Assembly: GCF_003346515.1 (NCBI RefSeq)
Contig: NZ_QQNA01000119.1
Coordinates: 1-64,000 of the forward strand
Reading direction: 5' to 3'
Length of the DNA: 64,000 nt
DNA from: Streptomyces corynorhini
GTDB lineage: Bacteria > Actinomycetota > Actinomycetes > Streptomycetales > Streptomycetaceae
The notes under the pieces are model-generated. The model did no database searches. It was not told where the DNA came from and was given only the letters and a program-made list of their open reading frames with translations. Positions 53,888 through 63,190 of the stretch are shown here, one piece after another; the first letter of the stretch is position 1, and every line of letters begins with the position of its first letter. The position numbers were made by a program, and so were the translations under genes.

Positions 53888-53909
53888 GGGGCACCGCGAC
53901 TGGTGCCCC
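53888..53909. terminator. Hairpin between convergent genes
   Basis: GGGGCACC and GGTGCCCC pair perfectly with a 6-base loop, between the lyase stop and the convergent flavin reductase stop. It can end transcription from both sides. Confidence 0.65.
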
Positions 53910-53988
53910 TGCCGGGGACGGGACGGCCTGTCGGCGCATGACCGGCCTCGTCCGCCCGCGGTCGGGCGGCTGCGAGGCCACGACGGGG

Positions 53989-54615
53989 TCAGGAGGAGGA
54001 CGGGTAGGGTGCGGTCCTGAGCTGCCGGGCGAGGTGGGCGGTGTTGGCGGCGAGAGTCTTGGTGGTGGCGGCCGTCTTCTCGGGGGTCTCGTCGAGGTCC
54101 TGGTAGTCGGTGCCCTGCATGGCCTCGCCTACCCAGTACGTGACCGCGTTCGGGGCGAGGGAGAAGCCGACGTCGTTGAGACCCTGGAAGATGTCGGCGC
54201 TGACCTTGTGGGCGCCGTCCTCGTTGCCGACGACGCAGACCGCGGCGACCTTGCCGTAGGTGAGCATGCGGCCTTCGTCGTCGGTCTCGGAAATCTCCGC
54301 GTCGAGACGTTCCAGGACGCGCTGGGCGATGCTGCAGGGGTGACCCAGCCAGATGGGTGTGGAGAGCACCAGGATGTCGGCTCCCAGGATCGCGGCGCGG
54401 ATCTCCGGCCACGCGTCCCCGTTGCCCATGTCGGTCTCCACACCGGGCCTCACGTCGTGATCGGCGATCCGGATCACACGGCCGGTGACGCCGTGCCCGT
54501 CGAGCGCCGCGATGGTCTGCTCGGCCAGCAATTGTGAGCTGGACGGAGCGGGGGAGGGCGACAGAGTACAGACGAGGGCGACGGCGCGCAGGGGGCTGCT
54601 TCCAGTGGTATTCAC
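53989..54615 (-). CDS. NAD(P)H-dependent FMN reductase-like flavodoxin-fold protein
   Basis: A 208-residue flavodoxin-like oxidoreductase. The FMN phosphate loop is TLSPSPAPSSSQLLAEQT and the second flavin loop is LVLSTPIWLGHPCSIAQRVL. The chain ends in a helix and a short YPSSS tail. Substrate may be quinones or free flavin. It is 81 bases downstream of the formaldehyde dehydrogenase-like gene on the same strand and may be co-transcribed with it. Confidence 0.9.
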   Translation of the reverse strand: MNTTGSSPLRAVALVCTLSPSPAPSSSQLLAEQTIAALDGHGVTGRVIRIADHDVRPGVETDMGNGDAWPEIRAAILGADILVLSTPIWLGHPCSIAQRVLERLDAEISETDDEGRMLTYGKVAAVCVVGNEDGAHKVSADIFQGLNDVGFSLAPNAVTYWVGEAMQGTDYQDLDETPEKTAATTKTLAANTAHLARQLRTAPYPSSS

Positions 54616-54696
54616 GCCCTCCGATTACCCGCCCGGACTGCCCGTATCCCGCGCGGCCGAGGCATAAGGCCCGGATGGCGGTTCGGTGCGGGCGGG

Positions 54697-55827
54697 TCAG
54701 GGCTTGAGTACGACCTTGGTCCAGCCGGCGTCGCGGTCGTCGAAGTGGCGGTAGGCGTCGGCTGCCTCGGCCAGGGGCAGCTCGTGCGAGACGATGAAGG
54801 ACGGCTCCGCTCTGCCGCGGTGGATGAGGTTGCCGAGGCGGCGGTTGTACGCCTTCACGTTGGCCTGGCCGGTTCCGATCCGCTGTCCCTTGAACCAGAA
54901 CTGGCCGAAGTCGAAGGGCATTTTTCCCTCCCGGGTCAGTTCGGTCGGGGCGCCGTCGTCCTGGGGGAGGAAGACGCCGACAACGCCGATGCCGCCGGTC
55001 GCCTTCACCGAGGCGACGAGGTCGTTCATGGTCGCCTCGGGCCGTTCCACGCCTTGCGGGTCGTGTGCCTGGTAGCCGACGCACTCGCAGCCTTTGTCGG
55101 CGCCGCCGTCGGTGAGGTCGAGGATCCGCTCGACGTGATCGCCCCGGGAATCGTCGATCGCCGTCGCGCCGGCTTCCTCGGCCAGTCGCAGCCGGTCGCT
55201 CTGGCGGTCGACGACCAGAACCTGGCTCGCCCCGCGCAGGTACGCGGAGTACGCGGCCATCAGCCCTACCGGCCCGCCTCCGTAGACGACCACGGACTCG
55301 CCCGGCGAAACGGCTGCCAGCTCGGTGGCGTGGTAGCCGGTGGGGAAGATGTCCGCGAGCATGACGTAATCGTTTTCCTTCTCAGCGGCGTCCTCCGGCA
55401 GGACGAGGCAGTTGAAGTCGGCCCAGGGAACGCGCAGGTACTCGGCCTGGCCGCCGGCGTACGTGCCCATGGCGGCGAAGCCGTAGGCCCCGCCGGGCGT
55501 GTCGGAGTCGGCCGAGAGGCAGAATCCGGTGAATCCGCGCTCGCAGTTCGCGCAGAATCCGCAGCCGACGTTGAACGGGAGGCAGACGCGGTCGCCGACC
55601 TTCACCCGGTCCACTCCGTCACCGGCTTCGACGACTTCTCCGAGGTTCTCGTGGCCGAGGGTCCGGCCGGTCTCCATCGTGGTGCGCCCTTCGTACATGT
55701 GAAGGTCGGACCCACAGATGTTGGTCGCAGTGACCTTGACGATCACGTCGGTGGGACGTTCGATCCTGGCGTCGGGGACGTCGACAACGGCGACATCCCG
55801 CGGGCCCTGGTACACGAGCGCTTTCAC
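54697..55827 (-). CDS. Zinc-dependent dehydrogenase, glutathione-independent formaldehyde dehydrogenase type
   Basis: Medium-chain dehydrogenase of 376 residues. The catalytic-zinc Cys is in NICGSDLHMYEG, with GHENLGEVVE; the structural-zinc region CGFCANCERGFTGFC has four Cys. The cofactor motif is YGGGPVGLMAAYSAYLRG and the insertion KGCECVGYQAHDPQ is typical of FdhA-type enzymes that use NAD without glutathione, as expected in a mycothiol organism. The GTG start at 55827 (MKALVYQGPRDV) is chosen by homology; the frame upstream is Pro/Arg-rich and not conserved. Confidence 0.9.
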   Translation of the reverse strand: MKALVYQGPRDVAVVDVPDARIERPTDVIVKVTATNICGSDLHMYEGRTTMETGRTLGHENLGEVVEAGDGVDRVKVGDRVCLPFNVGCGFCANCERGFTGFCLSADSDTPGGAYGFAAMGTYAGGQAEYLRVPWADFNCLVLPEDAAEKENDYVMLADIFPTGYHATELAAVSPGESVVVYGGGPVGLMAAYSAYLRGASQVLVVDRQSDRLRLAEEAGATAIDDSRGDHVERILDLTDGGADKGCECVGYQAHDPQGVERPEATMNDLVASVKATGGIGVVGVFLPQDDGAPTELTREGKMPFDFGQFWFKGQRIGTGQANVKAYNRRLGNLIHRGRAEPSFIVSHELPLAEAADAYRHFDDRDAGWTKVVLKP

Positions 55828-56541
55828 ACAGCTCACCGTCTTCCGGTAGAGGGGCGCCCACCGGCCGGTGCAGCCCGAGGGCGAGGGAATGGAGCACCTC
55901 CATCCACCATGCGCGCCGAACGCCACCCGCGCAGAACAGCCTGGCCGCAGGTCGTTTCCGGGGCCGCGGCACGGCGTCACGTGGTCGGGCCGTCCTGCGT
56001 ATCGGTGAGCCCGGTTACGCCCCGTCCTCTCCAGCGGCGAGCACACGGGCCAGGGTGGGCTGGACGGCAAACCCAAGCGGTGACGTCGGCGATGCCGAGG
56101 CGGTACCGGAAGGAGTCGCTGAGCGGTCCGGACAAGTGCGATGCCGGACGCAGGTGCGATGCCGGACGTTCGGTGGGCGCGAACGAGGTGGCAGGGAGTT
56201 TCCTCGTCGCCGAGGCCAGGCCGAGGCCGAGGCCCAGGCCGAGTGCGGCAAGGCCGCCCCTCGGCTTCAGCCCGCGGCCGGCCGCGGGCTGAAGCCGTTC
56301 GGCGAGGGCGTCGAAGGTTTCGTCGAGGCGGGCGGGACGCGGTCGGCTATTCCTCGCGGCGAGGTCGCTACAGAGGGCGGACAGCTGGTCCTGCGGGCGG
56401 GTGAGCGCTCGAACCACTCGGGGCGGGCGGTCGCAGGAGCGTTCCCATACCGGATGTAAATGGACGCATGGGGTGTTCCGGCAACGCGGTGAGGTGGCGT
56501 AGCTGCCGTCGCGTGCCCGCCAAGGATCAACGGGACAGCCC
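55828..56541. other. Long intergenic region rich in repeats
   Basis: No gene supported. It contains two copies of GTGCGATGCCGGACG (around 56137-56173), a run of GGCCGA-like hexamers (56210-56243) and a 36-bp perfect palindrome (listed separately). Open frames here are short and Arg/Ala-rich. Confidence 0.5.
56262..56297. repeat. 36-bp perfect palindrome
   Basis: The arm 56262-56279 (CGGCTTCAGCCCGCGGCC) is followed without any spacer by its exact reverse complement (56280-56297). With no loop it is a poor terminator; it could extrude as a cruciform, bind a large dimeric protein or mark an old recombination or duplication event. Confidence 0.9.
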
Positions 56542-58419
56542 TCAGGCGTCGCCGGGCGGGCCGAGGCGGGGGATGCGCAGAGCGAGGAGAGCTATGTCGT
56601 CGCCTGGATCGGGGGAGGGGACCTGGTCGACGATTGAGGCCAGCAGCTCGGACAGGGGCTGTTGAGCGTGGTCGGCGAGGATGCGAACGGCCAGGTTGAT
56701 CGCCTCGTCCATATCCTTTCCGGCGCCCTCCACCAAGCCGTCGGTGTAGAGGAGCAGTGCGCTGCCCGGAGCCAGTGTGATCCGGTTTTCTGTCCGGGCG
56801 GGACCGGCCAGGCCAGGGAAGAACATCATCCCGTGCTCGTCGAGCAGCCCGGCCGGGGCGTCGGGAGCGGCGATCAGGGGCGGGGGGTGACCGGCGTTGG
56901 TCCACGTCAGCTCCCAGCTTCCCTCCAGAGGCGCCGGGCAGCGCCGCAAGTTGGCGTGGACGAGGGTGCCGCTGGCGCCGATGCGCAGGCGGTTGTTGGC
57001 ATGTTCGACCGCGGTGACCGCGCGGGCGGGGCCGCCCCCGGGGTGGTCGAGGTCGGCCTGGCGGAGCATGCTGCGGATCTGCCCCATCAGGGTCACGGCG
57101 CGTAGGTCGTGGCCGGTGATGTCGCCGATGGACAGAGCGAGTTCGTCCGGCCCCGCGGTGTCCTCGCCGCCCTGGGCGGCGCTCGGCAGCGGGTAGGCGT
57201 CGTACCAGTCCCCGCCCACCAGATCGGTGGCCGCGGCAGGCCGGTACAGCGCCGCCAGCTCGACCCCCGCAACCTCGGGCAGATCGGTGAGCATGGCCTC
57301 CTGCATCTGCCGCGCCGCGGTGACCCGGTTCTCCACGAACAGTGCCTGCTCCACCGCCCGCGCTGTATACCCGGCCAGCGAGGCCAGCAGGGCCTGTTCC
57401 ACGATGTCGATCTCGTGCGCTTCATCCCAGCCCAGCACCAGCGTGCCCAGCGGGAGCACCGTGCCCGGCAGCGGTACACACACCGCGCTGCTCAGACCCA
57501 GGCTGTTGAACGCGGCCACCGCCTCGGGGGCGTAGTCCCGGCGTAGCTCCGCCTCACTCGTGACGGTGATGGTGCGGTTCTCCCGGGCAGCTCGCGCGGT
57601 CGGCCACCCTGAGTCCAGACCGTATGTTTCGTGGGCACGCTCCATCGGTGCGCTGCCCGTCTCGTCGACCAGACGCCGCAAGCGGCTCGTGCCGGTGTTG
57701 TCGACCAGGACGAGCCCCACGTAGACGGGTTTCAGGTCGCTGGTGACAAGGTCCCGAACTGTCTGGCGGACCTCGGCCAGGACCGTGGTGTCGGCCAAGG
57801 CGGCGGCCGCACTCAGCAGCAGTTGCGAGCGGTCCAGCGAACTCCGGTACGCCCGCGCGTTCGCCTCTGCCTCACCGACCGCGTGCTCGCGCTGACGCGA
57901 GACGATCCGCAGCCGCAGTTCCGCACTGCACGCGGCTGCCAGGTCCTCCAGCAGCCCGAGGTCCAGCTCGGTCCACTGCCTGGGCTGCGTGTCGATCGCG
58001 CACAGGGACCCCAGGACATGCCCGTCGCCGTCCGTCAGCGGCATCCCCGCGTAGCCGACCACCCCAAGGTCCGCAATAGCCAGAGACGCGCACGTCCGGG
58101 TGTCCTCACGGGCATCGGCCAGCACCAGAGGCCGCCCCTCGGCCACCACGTGCCGGCACAGCGAATGCGTCAACGGAGTCTCCCGGCTCTCCGCCCACGG
58201 ATCGGCCAGTCCCACCATGCCGGGAAGGATCTGCCGCGCGGACTCCAGCAGCGACACCAGCGCCACCGGGACACCCACCAGCTCTGCCGCCAGCCGAGCG
58301 AATCGCTCCATCCCCGCGTCCGACGCCGCCGTCAGCCCCGTCTCCCGCAGCGCTCCGAGCCGCCCCCCGTCCCCGTCTCCGTCCCCCGACATCGATGCTT
58401 CCCTGCCAGATCCCGCCAT
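56542..58419 (-). CDS. GAF-GAF-SpoIIE (PP2C) serine phosphatase
   Basis: A 625-residue signalling protein. Domain 1 (about residues 20-165) is a GAF domain with CRHVVAEGRPLVLADARED and GSLCAIDTQPRQWT. A coiled linker leads to a second GAF (about 205-370; AVCVPLPGTVLPLGTLVLGW). The C-terminal 230 residues are a SpoIIE/RsbU-type phosphatase with GVELAALYRPAAATDLVGGD, LSIGDITGHDLRAVTLMGQ, LTWTNAGHPPPLI and LLLYTDGLVEG, ending DDIALLALRIP. Such proteins dephosphorylate anti-anti-sigma factors in response to a small-molecule or light signal. ATG 58419 has AGGAG six bases upstream. Confidence 0.92.
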   Translation of the reverse strand: MAGSGREASMSGDGDGDGGRLGALRETGLTAASDAGMERFARLAAELVGVPVALVSLLESARQILPGMVGLADPWAESRETPLTHSLCRHVVAEGRPLVLADAREDTRTCASLAIADLGVVGYAGMPLTDGDGHVLGSLCAIDTQPRQWTELDLGLLEDLAAACSAELRLRIVSRQREHAVGEAEANARAYRSSLDRSQLLLSAAAALADTTVLAEVRQTVRDLVTSDLKPVYVGLVLVDNTGTSRLRRLVDETGSAPMERAHETYGLDSGWPTARAARENRTITVTSEAELRRDYAPEAVAAFNSLGLSSAVCVPLPGTVLPLGTLVLGWDEAHEIDIVEQALLASLAGYTARAVEQALFVENRVTAARQMQEAMLTDLPEVAGVELAALYRPAAATDLVGGDWYDAYPLPSAAQGGEDTAGPDELALSIGDITGHDLRAVTLMGQIRSMLRQADLDHPGGGPARAVTAVEHANNRLRIGASGTLVHANLRRCPAPLEGSWELTWTNAGHPPPLIAAPDAPAGLLDEHGMMFFPGLAGPARTENRITLAPGSALLLYTDGLVEGAGKDMDEAINLAVRILADHAQQPLSELLASIVDQVPSPDPGDDIALLALRIPRLGPPGDA

Positions 58420-58559
58420 CACGAACTCCTGAGAGCAACCATCGGGCGCCAGAACATTTGGTGCGCGGCAACAGTAGCCAAACGTACCGCCCTCTGAGGT
58501 GGCACGCGCCGACCCAGGAGACCGGCGCGGCCATCTGATCCAAACGAAACGCACTGCGG

Positions 58560-58950
58560 GGTGAGGAAGGCCGGAGGAGGCCCGTGTGCCCTGCACATCG
58601 CGAAGAGCTGGCGGTTTTCCTCGCCCCAGTCGACCTCGGCCATCTCACGGCCGACCGGAACGGTCACGGCGACGGTGTGCGCGAGCCAGCGGCTCATGGT
58701 GCAGTGCCGTACCGCGGAAAAGGGCGTGACGGTCCCGCGGTCCCAGGCGCAGGAGCAGGGCTCTGCCCGCTGAAGTCTCCTCGGGAGGCCAGATCATCAC
58801 TTCTCCCTCTCCGACGCCTCCGTGCAGGCCCGCCAGCAACAGGTCACGGGAGAATCGCCACCGAGGCAGGCTCCCGCCCGGCCCGTGGAATGCGATCTCC
58901 ACGGCGAAGGGATCCCGGCGCCCGCAGCGCAATTCCATGATCAAGGCAAG
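58560..58950 (-). pseudogene. SsgA-family sporulation protein relic
   Basis: The frame from about 58950 reads LIMELRCGRRDPFAVEIAFH, PRWRFSRDLLLAGLHGGVGE and GEVMIWPPEE, all typical of SsgA-like proteins that guide septation in streptomycetes. Near 58700 the frame shifts: the C-terminal part (SRWLAHTVAVTVPVGREMAE, DWGEENRQLF) is in another frame. The first 15-20 codons are missing and replaced by an integrase fragment. The gene cannot make the normal product. Confidence 0.7.
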
Positions 58951-59266
58951 CCGCCGCGGTCGACAACGCGGAGCGGCCGTAGGGGCGCTTACCGACCCGC
59001 CACGGCTCGCCGAGCGGCATGCGGACCTCGGCGCCGATGATACCCATGTACCGTTCCAGATACCGCAGTTGGACCTCGGCGAGGGCCAGGCACTCTCGCT
59101 CCGGCCACCGCAGATGGTCCACCAGCAGATACGAGTACGTCCTCTGCGTTCCCGAACCATCACGCAGACGCAGGAAGCGGTCCGCCTCCGCGTGCACCGT
59201 CTCCTCGGGCCACACGATCGTCCACGACCGCCGCCCGTACTTCCGCTCGATCCGCGGTCTACGCCT
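58943..59266 (-). pseudogene. Tyrosine recombinase relic, N-terminal domain
   Basis: About 108 codons: RRRPRIERKYGRRSWTIVWP, then ADRFLRLRDGSGTQRTYSYL, LVDHLRWPERECLALAEVQL and GAEVRMPLGEPWRVGKRPYG. This is the N-terminal arm and SAM-like domain of a streptomycete integrase. The catalytic domain is lost where the SsgA piece starts, and the 5' end abuts a TetR fragment in the opposite direction. Confidence 0.65.
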
Positions 59267-59269
59267 GGC

Positions 59270-59772
59270 ATGGACCAGCTCTGTGCGGCGGCCGAGGTGT
59301 CCAAGCGCACGGCCTACCAGCACTTCACCGGCAAGGACGAACTCGTCGCCGAGTACCTGCGCCGGTTCGACCCCGCCGTCCTGTCCGGCGTGTGCGACCG
59401 CACCGACCTCACGCCCCGCGAACGGCTCCTCGCCGCCTTCGACATCCCCCCACCACTCCGCTGTGCCCCTACATCGCCGCCGCCGTCGAACTCCACGACC
59501 CCCAGCACCCCGCATCCCCATACGCGCGCGACTACAAGAAGGCCGTCGCCGCGCGGCTCGCCGACACCGCCCGCGAAGCCGGCGCCGCCGCCCCCGAACA
59601 GCTCGGCGAGCAGCTCGGCGAGCAGCTCGCGCTGCTCATCGACGGCGCCGCGGCCCGTACCCGGGTCCTCAACGCCGACGCCTTCCCCGCCGCCGCCATC
59701 GCCGCCGTCCTCATCGACAACGCCATCCCCGCCACAGCCAGCGACCTGCGACGGGAGGAAGTGTCAAGCTGA
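59270..59772 (+). pseudogene. TetR-family regulator relic
   Basis: Begins inside the helix-turn-helix (QLCAAAEVSKRTAYQHFTGK, DELVAEYLRRFDPA) and continues into the ligand-binding domain after one frameshift near 59455 (CPYIAAAVELHDPQHPASPY). The sequence GEQL is triplicated at 59598-59632. The first part of the DNA-binding domain and the start codon are missing. Confidence 0.7.
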
Positions 59773-60109
59773 CTTGGGTGTAGCGGGAGCTGCACCCATC
59801 TGGCTTTCGTCGCCGGTCGTGGCGAAGTGGCGGCACGCGAGTCCGTGCCTGATCCGGGCGGCGCTGATGGCTGATGTCGGAAAAGCTCGCGACCAGCGCC
59901 GGGGCGGCATCATCGACGTCCAGGTGGGCCGGGGCGTGGGTCAGGTAGAGGGCGCCGAGGTCGTGCTCGTAAAGGCGGTGGGTCATACGCGGTTCAACGC
60001 CGGACCGGAACGAAAGGCCATCACCCAGTCGGCGTCCCGCCGCACTGCTCCAGCGGCAGCGCGAGGCTGTCCGGAGCCGGGCCGGAGCCGGTGCCACGCA
60101 CACGCACGC
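59773..60109. other. Unassigned stretch, fragmentary frames
   Basis: On the minus strand 59965-59855 reads EPRMTHRLYEHDLGALYLTH and HLDVDDAAPALVASFSDIS, which looks like real protein, but I cannot name it and it has no intact ends. Confidence 0.35.
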
Positions 60110-60325
60110 GCACCAGCGGGGCCGGTCGACGCGGATATGCGTTTCCGTACTCACCCGGCCTTCGCAGCTCAGGCACTTGGGCGTACACCCGCAGGTCGAG
60201 CAGTCGGCGCACCTCGTCCGGCTGCACTTCTCGCACAGCGTGTCGCGTGGCGGCGGGCCGCCGGGGAAGCACTCACGGCACTCCCACGCCCCGCACTCTC
60301 CGCAGGTCATCACCCCCAGCTTCAT
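60110..60325 (-). pseudogene. Cys-rich zinc-finger-like fragment
   Basis: From ATG 60325 the frame reads KLGVMTCGECGAWECRECF, then LCEKCSRTRCADCSTCGCTP and KCLSCEGRV: at least five CxxC-like pairs in about 50 residues, suggesting several zinc sites. After THIRVDRPRW the protein-like character is lost. It may be a small intact zinc protein with a degraded tail or a scrap of a larger one; I do not recognise the family. Confidence 0.4.
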
Positions 60326-60579
60326 CCCCGGGGCGGGACTGCGGCGTGGTGACACACGCGAGCGCACCGGAAGTTCCCGCTGCCGGTCGGCTCGGACAGG
60401 ATCGTCGCCGCGGTGGTGACCTGTTCGCGCATCGGCGTACGAAGGAGAGCCGCTGGGATGCCCGCGATGACCGGAATGCCTCCGTACGAGATACGGTCGG
60501 CCACCAGAGCCGACGCCGAGGATCCACCCCTGTCATCTCCGGCTGGACCGCATCAGAACGCGAGGAACGCGCGGTCACC
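60326..60579. other. Unassigned stretch
   Basis: A minus-strand frame (60504-60322) of 60 codons reads MADRISYGGIPVIAGIPAAL and then becomes Cys/His-containing; it might be a small protein, but there is no ribosome-binding site. Confidence 0.3.
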
Positions 60580-60690
60580 ATGATGTCGATGTACACCTCG
60601 GCCAGGCCCGAACACCGCGGCGATCGGCTTGGACAGCTCATGACGTGGGCCATCAGCGACCAAGTGGCAAGGACGGACAGTGATGGCTGA
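60580..60690 (+). pseudogene. Possible GNAT acetyltransferase scrap
   Basis: Thirty-six codons (MMSMYTSARPEHRGDRLGQL, MTWAISDQVAR) resemble the acetyl-CoA-binding loop and following helix of a GNAT fold. The rest of the domain is absent. Confidence 0.35.
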
Positions 60691-60748
60691 TCGCAGTCGA
60701 GGGTGTGCCTTGCCGGCTGATCGCCGGGCTCGACGAGTCCCGGTTTGG

Positions 60749-61888
60749 TCAACTGCCGTGGTGGAGCCGGTAGTGCTGGGCGAGGAGATCACGTCCGTAG
60801 TCGTTGCCGTTGGGGGCCCGCACGATGGTGTGGACGTGGAAGCGGGCGGGCTCGGGATTGGCGAGGAAGACACCGGGATGGTTGTCGTACTCGACCAGAA
60901 GCACGGGTGAATGGATCCGGTAGTAGAAGGCGCACTCGTCGTCGTGGCCGCCGCGCCAGGCGAATCGAGTCTCGTCGAAGTGCTCACGGACGAGCGCCAG
61001 GGTGCGCTCGGCCTGTGGCAGCGGGAGACGGTCGAGATAGACCCGGATCAGCTCCACCAGACCGTCACGCTGGTCGGCAGGCAGGCTCGCCGCGACGATC
61101 CCCTCGGCAGGCAGGATGAGGTTGTCACTGCCCGCGCCGGCGACATGCCGGCCGTTCCACGGGCCGGCGAGTTCGGGCGGAAGGTCCTCTGCGCGAAGCG
61201 AGGACCCCATCAGGAACTCGCCCTCGCGGTTGGGGATCAGGGTGCGGCGGAACGTCAGGGCGACCTCGGTCTCGTCGCCGAAGGCCGTGACGCCCTCGAA
61301 CCGTCCCGTCCCGGTCGTCGGCTCGGCACCGAGGAACACGGGGGCGAGAACCACCTGCCCTCCGACGAAGACGCAGTGCAGGTCCACGTGATGGCCCATC
61401 AGTTGCCATCCCCACGGAGAGTCGTCCGAAGGAGTCCCGAAGACGGTGAACCAGTAGGCGAACTCCGTGAGCGTGTCCCGGTAGTCGTCGATGAGCTGGC
61501 CCAGGTGCTCGTTGAGTGCCATCGCCGCTCTCACCTGGGCGTAGCCGGCCGGACTGAGACTCGCCTCGACGACGGCGAGTGCGCGGTCGCGGTCACGGTC
61601 GGTGAGACGCTCCAGGCGCATGCCCTTCGGGTGCCATGTCGGGATCGCGTTCGTCCACAACCGCCATTCCGGGGCGTCCATCGGCAGGGCACCGACCACC
61701 CTCTGGTGGGGCGTCAGCCCGTCGAGGTAGGCCCGAGCGGCCGTGCGGGCGGTCTTCGGGGCTGCCCCCGCATGGTTGAGCCGGTAGAGCCCCGGGCGCG
61801 GGGTGCCGTTCTCGGTGATGCCGACGTAGGGCTCGCGATGACGGCGTAGGCCTGCATTGATCTCGAAGGCCACCTCTGGCGGGATCAA
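60749..61888 (-). CDS. DUF3500-family protein
   Basis: A 379-residue protein of the DUF3500 family, function unknown. Distinct stretches are GLTPHQRVVGALPMDAPEWR, FGTPSDDSPWGWQLMGHHVD, NGRHVAGAGSDNLILPAEGI and, near the end, IHSPVLLVEYDNHPGVFLAN with HVHTIVRAPNGNDYGRDLL. Several His, Asp and Glu residues (MGHHVDLH, PVLLVEYD) could bind a metal. The start is uncertain: TTG 61888 opens the frame and GTG 61873 is the next candidate. It is divergent from an HxlR regulator whose start is 33 bases away, which probably controls it. Confidence 0.82.
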   Translation of the reverse strand: MIPPEVAFEINAGLRRHREPYVGITENGTPRPGLYRLNHAGAAPKTARTAARAYLDGLTPHQRVVGALPMDAPEWRLWTNAIPTWHPKGMRLERLTDRDRDRALAVVEASLSPAGYAQVRAAMALNEHLGQLIDDYRDTLTEFAYWFTVFGTPSDDSPWGWQLMGHHVDLHCVFVGGQVVLAPVFLGAEPTTGTGRFEGVTAFGDETEVALTFRRTLIPNREGEFLMGSSLRAEDLPPELAGPWNGRHVAGAGSDNLILPAEGIVAASLPADQRDGLVELIRVYLDRLPLPQAERTLALVREHFDETRFAWRGGHDDECAFYYRIHSPVLLVEYDNHPGVFLANPEPARFHVHTIVRAPNGNDYGRDLLAQHYRLHHGS

Positions 61889-61920
61889 GATGGCGTCGGG
61901 CGACGCGCTGCGATTACCGT

Positions 61921-62307
61921 ATGAGCGCAGCTCACCGACGGGAAGAAGGCACTCGCCACATCTTGGATCGTATTGGCGACCGTTGGACGGTGCTCATCGT
62001 GGTCGCCCTCCGGGACGGCAGCGTCCGCTTCTCGGAATTGCGCCGACGCGTCGAGGGCATCTCGCAGAAGATGCTCACCCAGACTCTGCGCGGGCTCGAA
62101 CGGGACGGAATCGTGCGCCGCACCGTCTACCCCGAAGTTCCGGTCCGCGTCGAATACACGCTCACCGAGGCGGGCCGCACTCTGTGCGAACCGCTGAGCG
62201 CACTTGAGGAATGGTCGATCGCGCACCTCGGCGACGTGTCAGCGGCGCAGGAATCCTACGACCGCGCGCATCGGCCTCCTGCTGACTCCACGGATCGCGA
62301 CAAGTAA
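61921..62307 (+). CDS. HxlR-family transcriptional regulator
   Basis: A 128-residue winged-helix regulator. The pattern ILDRIGDRWTVLIVVALRDG, FSELRRRVEGISQKMLTQTL and GLERDGIVRRTVYPEVPVRV is diagnostic for HxlR proteins, though the usual N-terminal redox Cys is absent (the start reads MSAAHRREEGTRHI). It is divergent from the DUF3500 gene with very little space, so both promoters overlap. Confidence 0.92.
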   Translation: MSAAHRREEGTRHILDRIGDRWTVLIVVALRDGSVRFSELRRRVEGISQKMLTQTLRGLERDGIVRRTVYPEVPVRVEYTLTEAGRTLCEPLSALEEWSIAHLGDVSAAQESYDRAHRPPADSTDRDK

Positions 62308-62434
62308 CGCTGCGACATCGGCACGCTGTTGGCGTCTTCGCGTTTTCCACGTACCCGGGCTGGTCTCTGAATGGCCATAGGGTGGAAGCCGGTTACCGTA
62401 CGGAGTCGGTGCGCACAGGTCATTGGAATTGCGC

Positions 62435-62472
62435 ATTCGGTGCGCATTTCACGGGCGCGGTGCGCACCGAAT
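62435..62472. repeat. 11-bp inverted repeat
   Basis: ATTCGGTGCGC (62435-62445) and GCGCACCGAAT (62462-62472) are perfect complements with a 16-base spacer. CGGTGCGCA also occurs in direct orientation at 62407-62415. It could be a terminator for the HxlR gene or the edge of a lost element. Confidence 0.6.
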
Positions 62473-63190
62473 GGCGGACCCTGCAGCGGTGACGTCTTGG
62501 TCCTGGCCGTCGCCCTGGAGTTGGTGCAGTTCGGCGAACAGGCCCCGCTGATCCAGCAGTTCTCTGTACGTCCCGGATTCCACGATCCTGCCCTGATCCA
62601 TGACAACGACGCGGTCGGCACCGCGCGCGTTGGCCAGGCGGTGCGTGATGAAGAGGGCTGTGTTACTGGCGGCCAGGGCGCGCGGGCGGCTGAAGATCTG
62701 GTGTTCGGCGCGGGCATCGAGGGCGACGGTTGGCTCATCGAGCACCAGTACCGAGGCGGAGCGGTGGAAGGCTCGGGCGATGGCGAGGCGCTGCCCCTGT
62801 CCGCCGTACAGGTCAGGGCCTCCCCACCAGGACCGTGCGAGGGAGGTGTCCAGTCCGGCCGGGAGACGGCTGATCGCGGTGGCGGCTCCAGCTGCGTCAG
62901 CCGCCGCGTGGACGTCGGTATCGCCCCCCTGCCGTGGGGCGGGCTCAACGTGATGTTCTCCCGTACGGTCAGCGGCCAGCGTGTGTAGTCCTGCGGCACC
63001 ATGGCGATCTGCGCCCATACCGTCGCCGGGTCGGCGTCCGCCAGGTCGGCGTCCGCCGGGTCGGTGCCGTCCCAAGTGACGGCTCCGGACGTGGGCAGGT
63101 AGAGGCCGGTGAGCAGATGGGCGAGGGTGGTCTTCCCGTCGGTTGCACCTGAGTGCCGCCCAGTCCTCCCACCGCCCGGCATCTGCCTCC
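62473..63190 (-). pseudogene. ABC exporter ATPase domain relic
   Basis: The 5' part (about 63150-62925) reads DGKTTLAHLLTGLYLPTSG, a Walker A with the first residues damaged, then ATVWAQIAMVPQDYTRWPL with the Q-loop. A frameshift near 62925 puts the rest in another frame: GGQGQRLAIARAFHRSASVL, the Walker B LVLDEPTVALDARA, FITHRLANARGADRVVVMDQ and GTYRELLDQRGLFAEL. The membrane domain that should precede it is absent. It matches exporter-type (permease-fused) ATPases. Confidence 0.75.

Noticed and set aside
56262..56297. Palindrome as a linear-chromosome telomere
   Set aside because: It is a single palindrome flanked by ordinary genes on both sides, not a terminal array of several palindromes.
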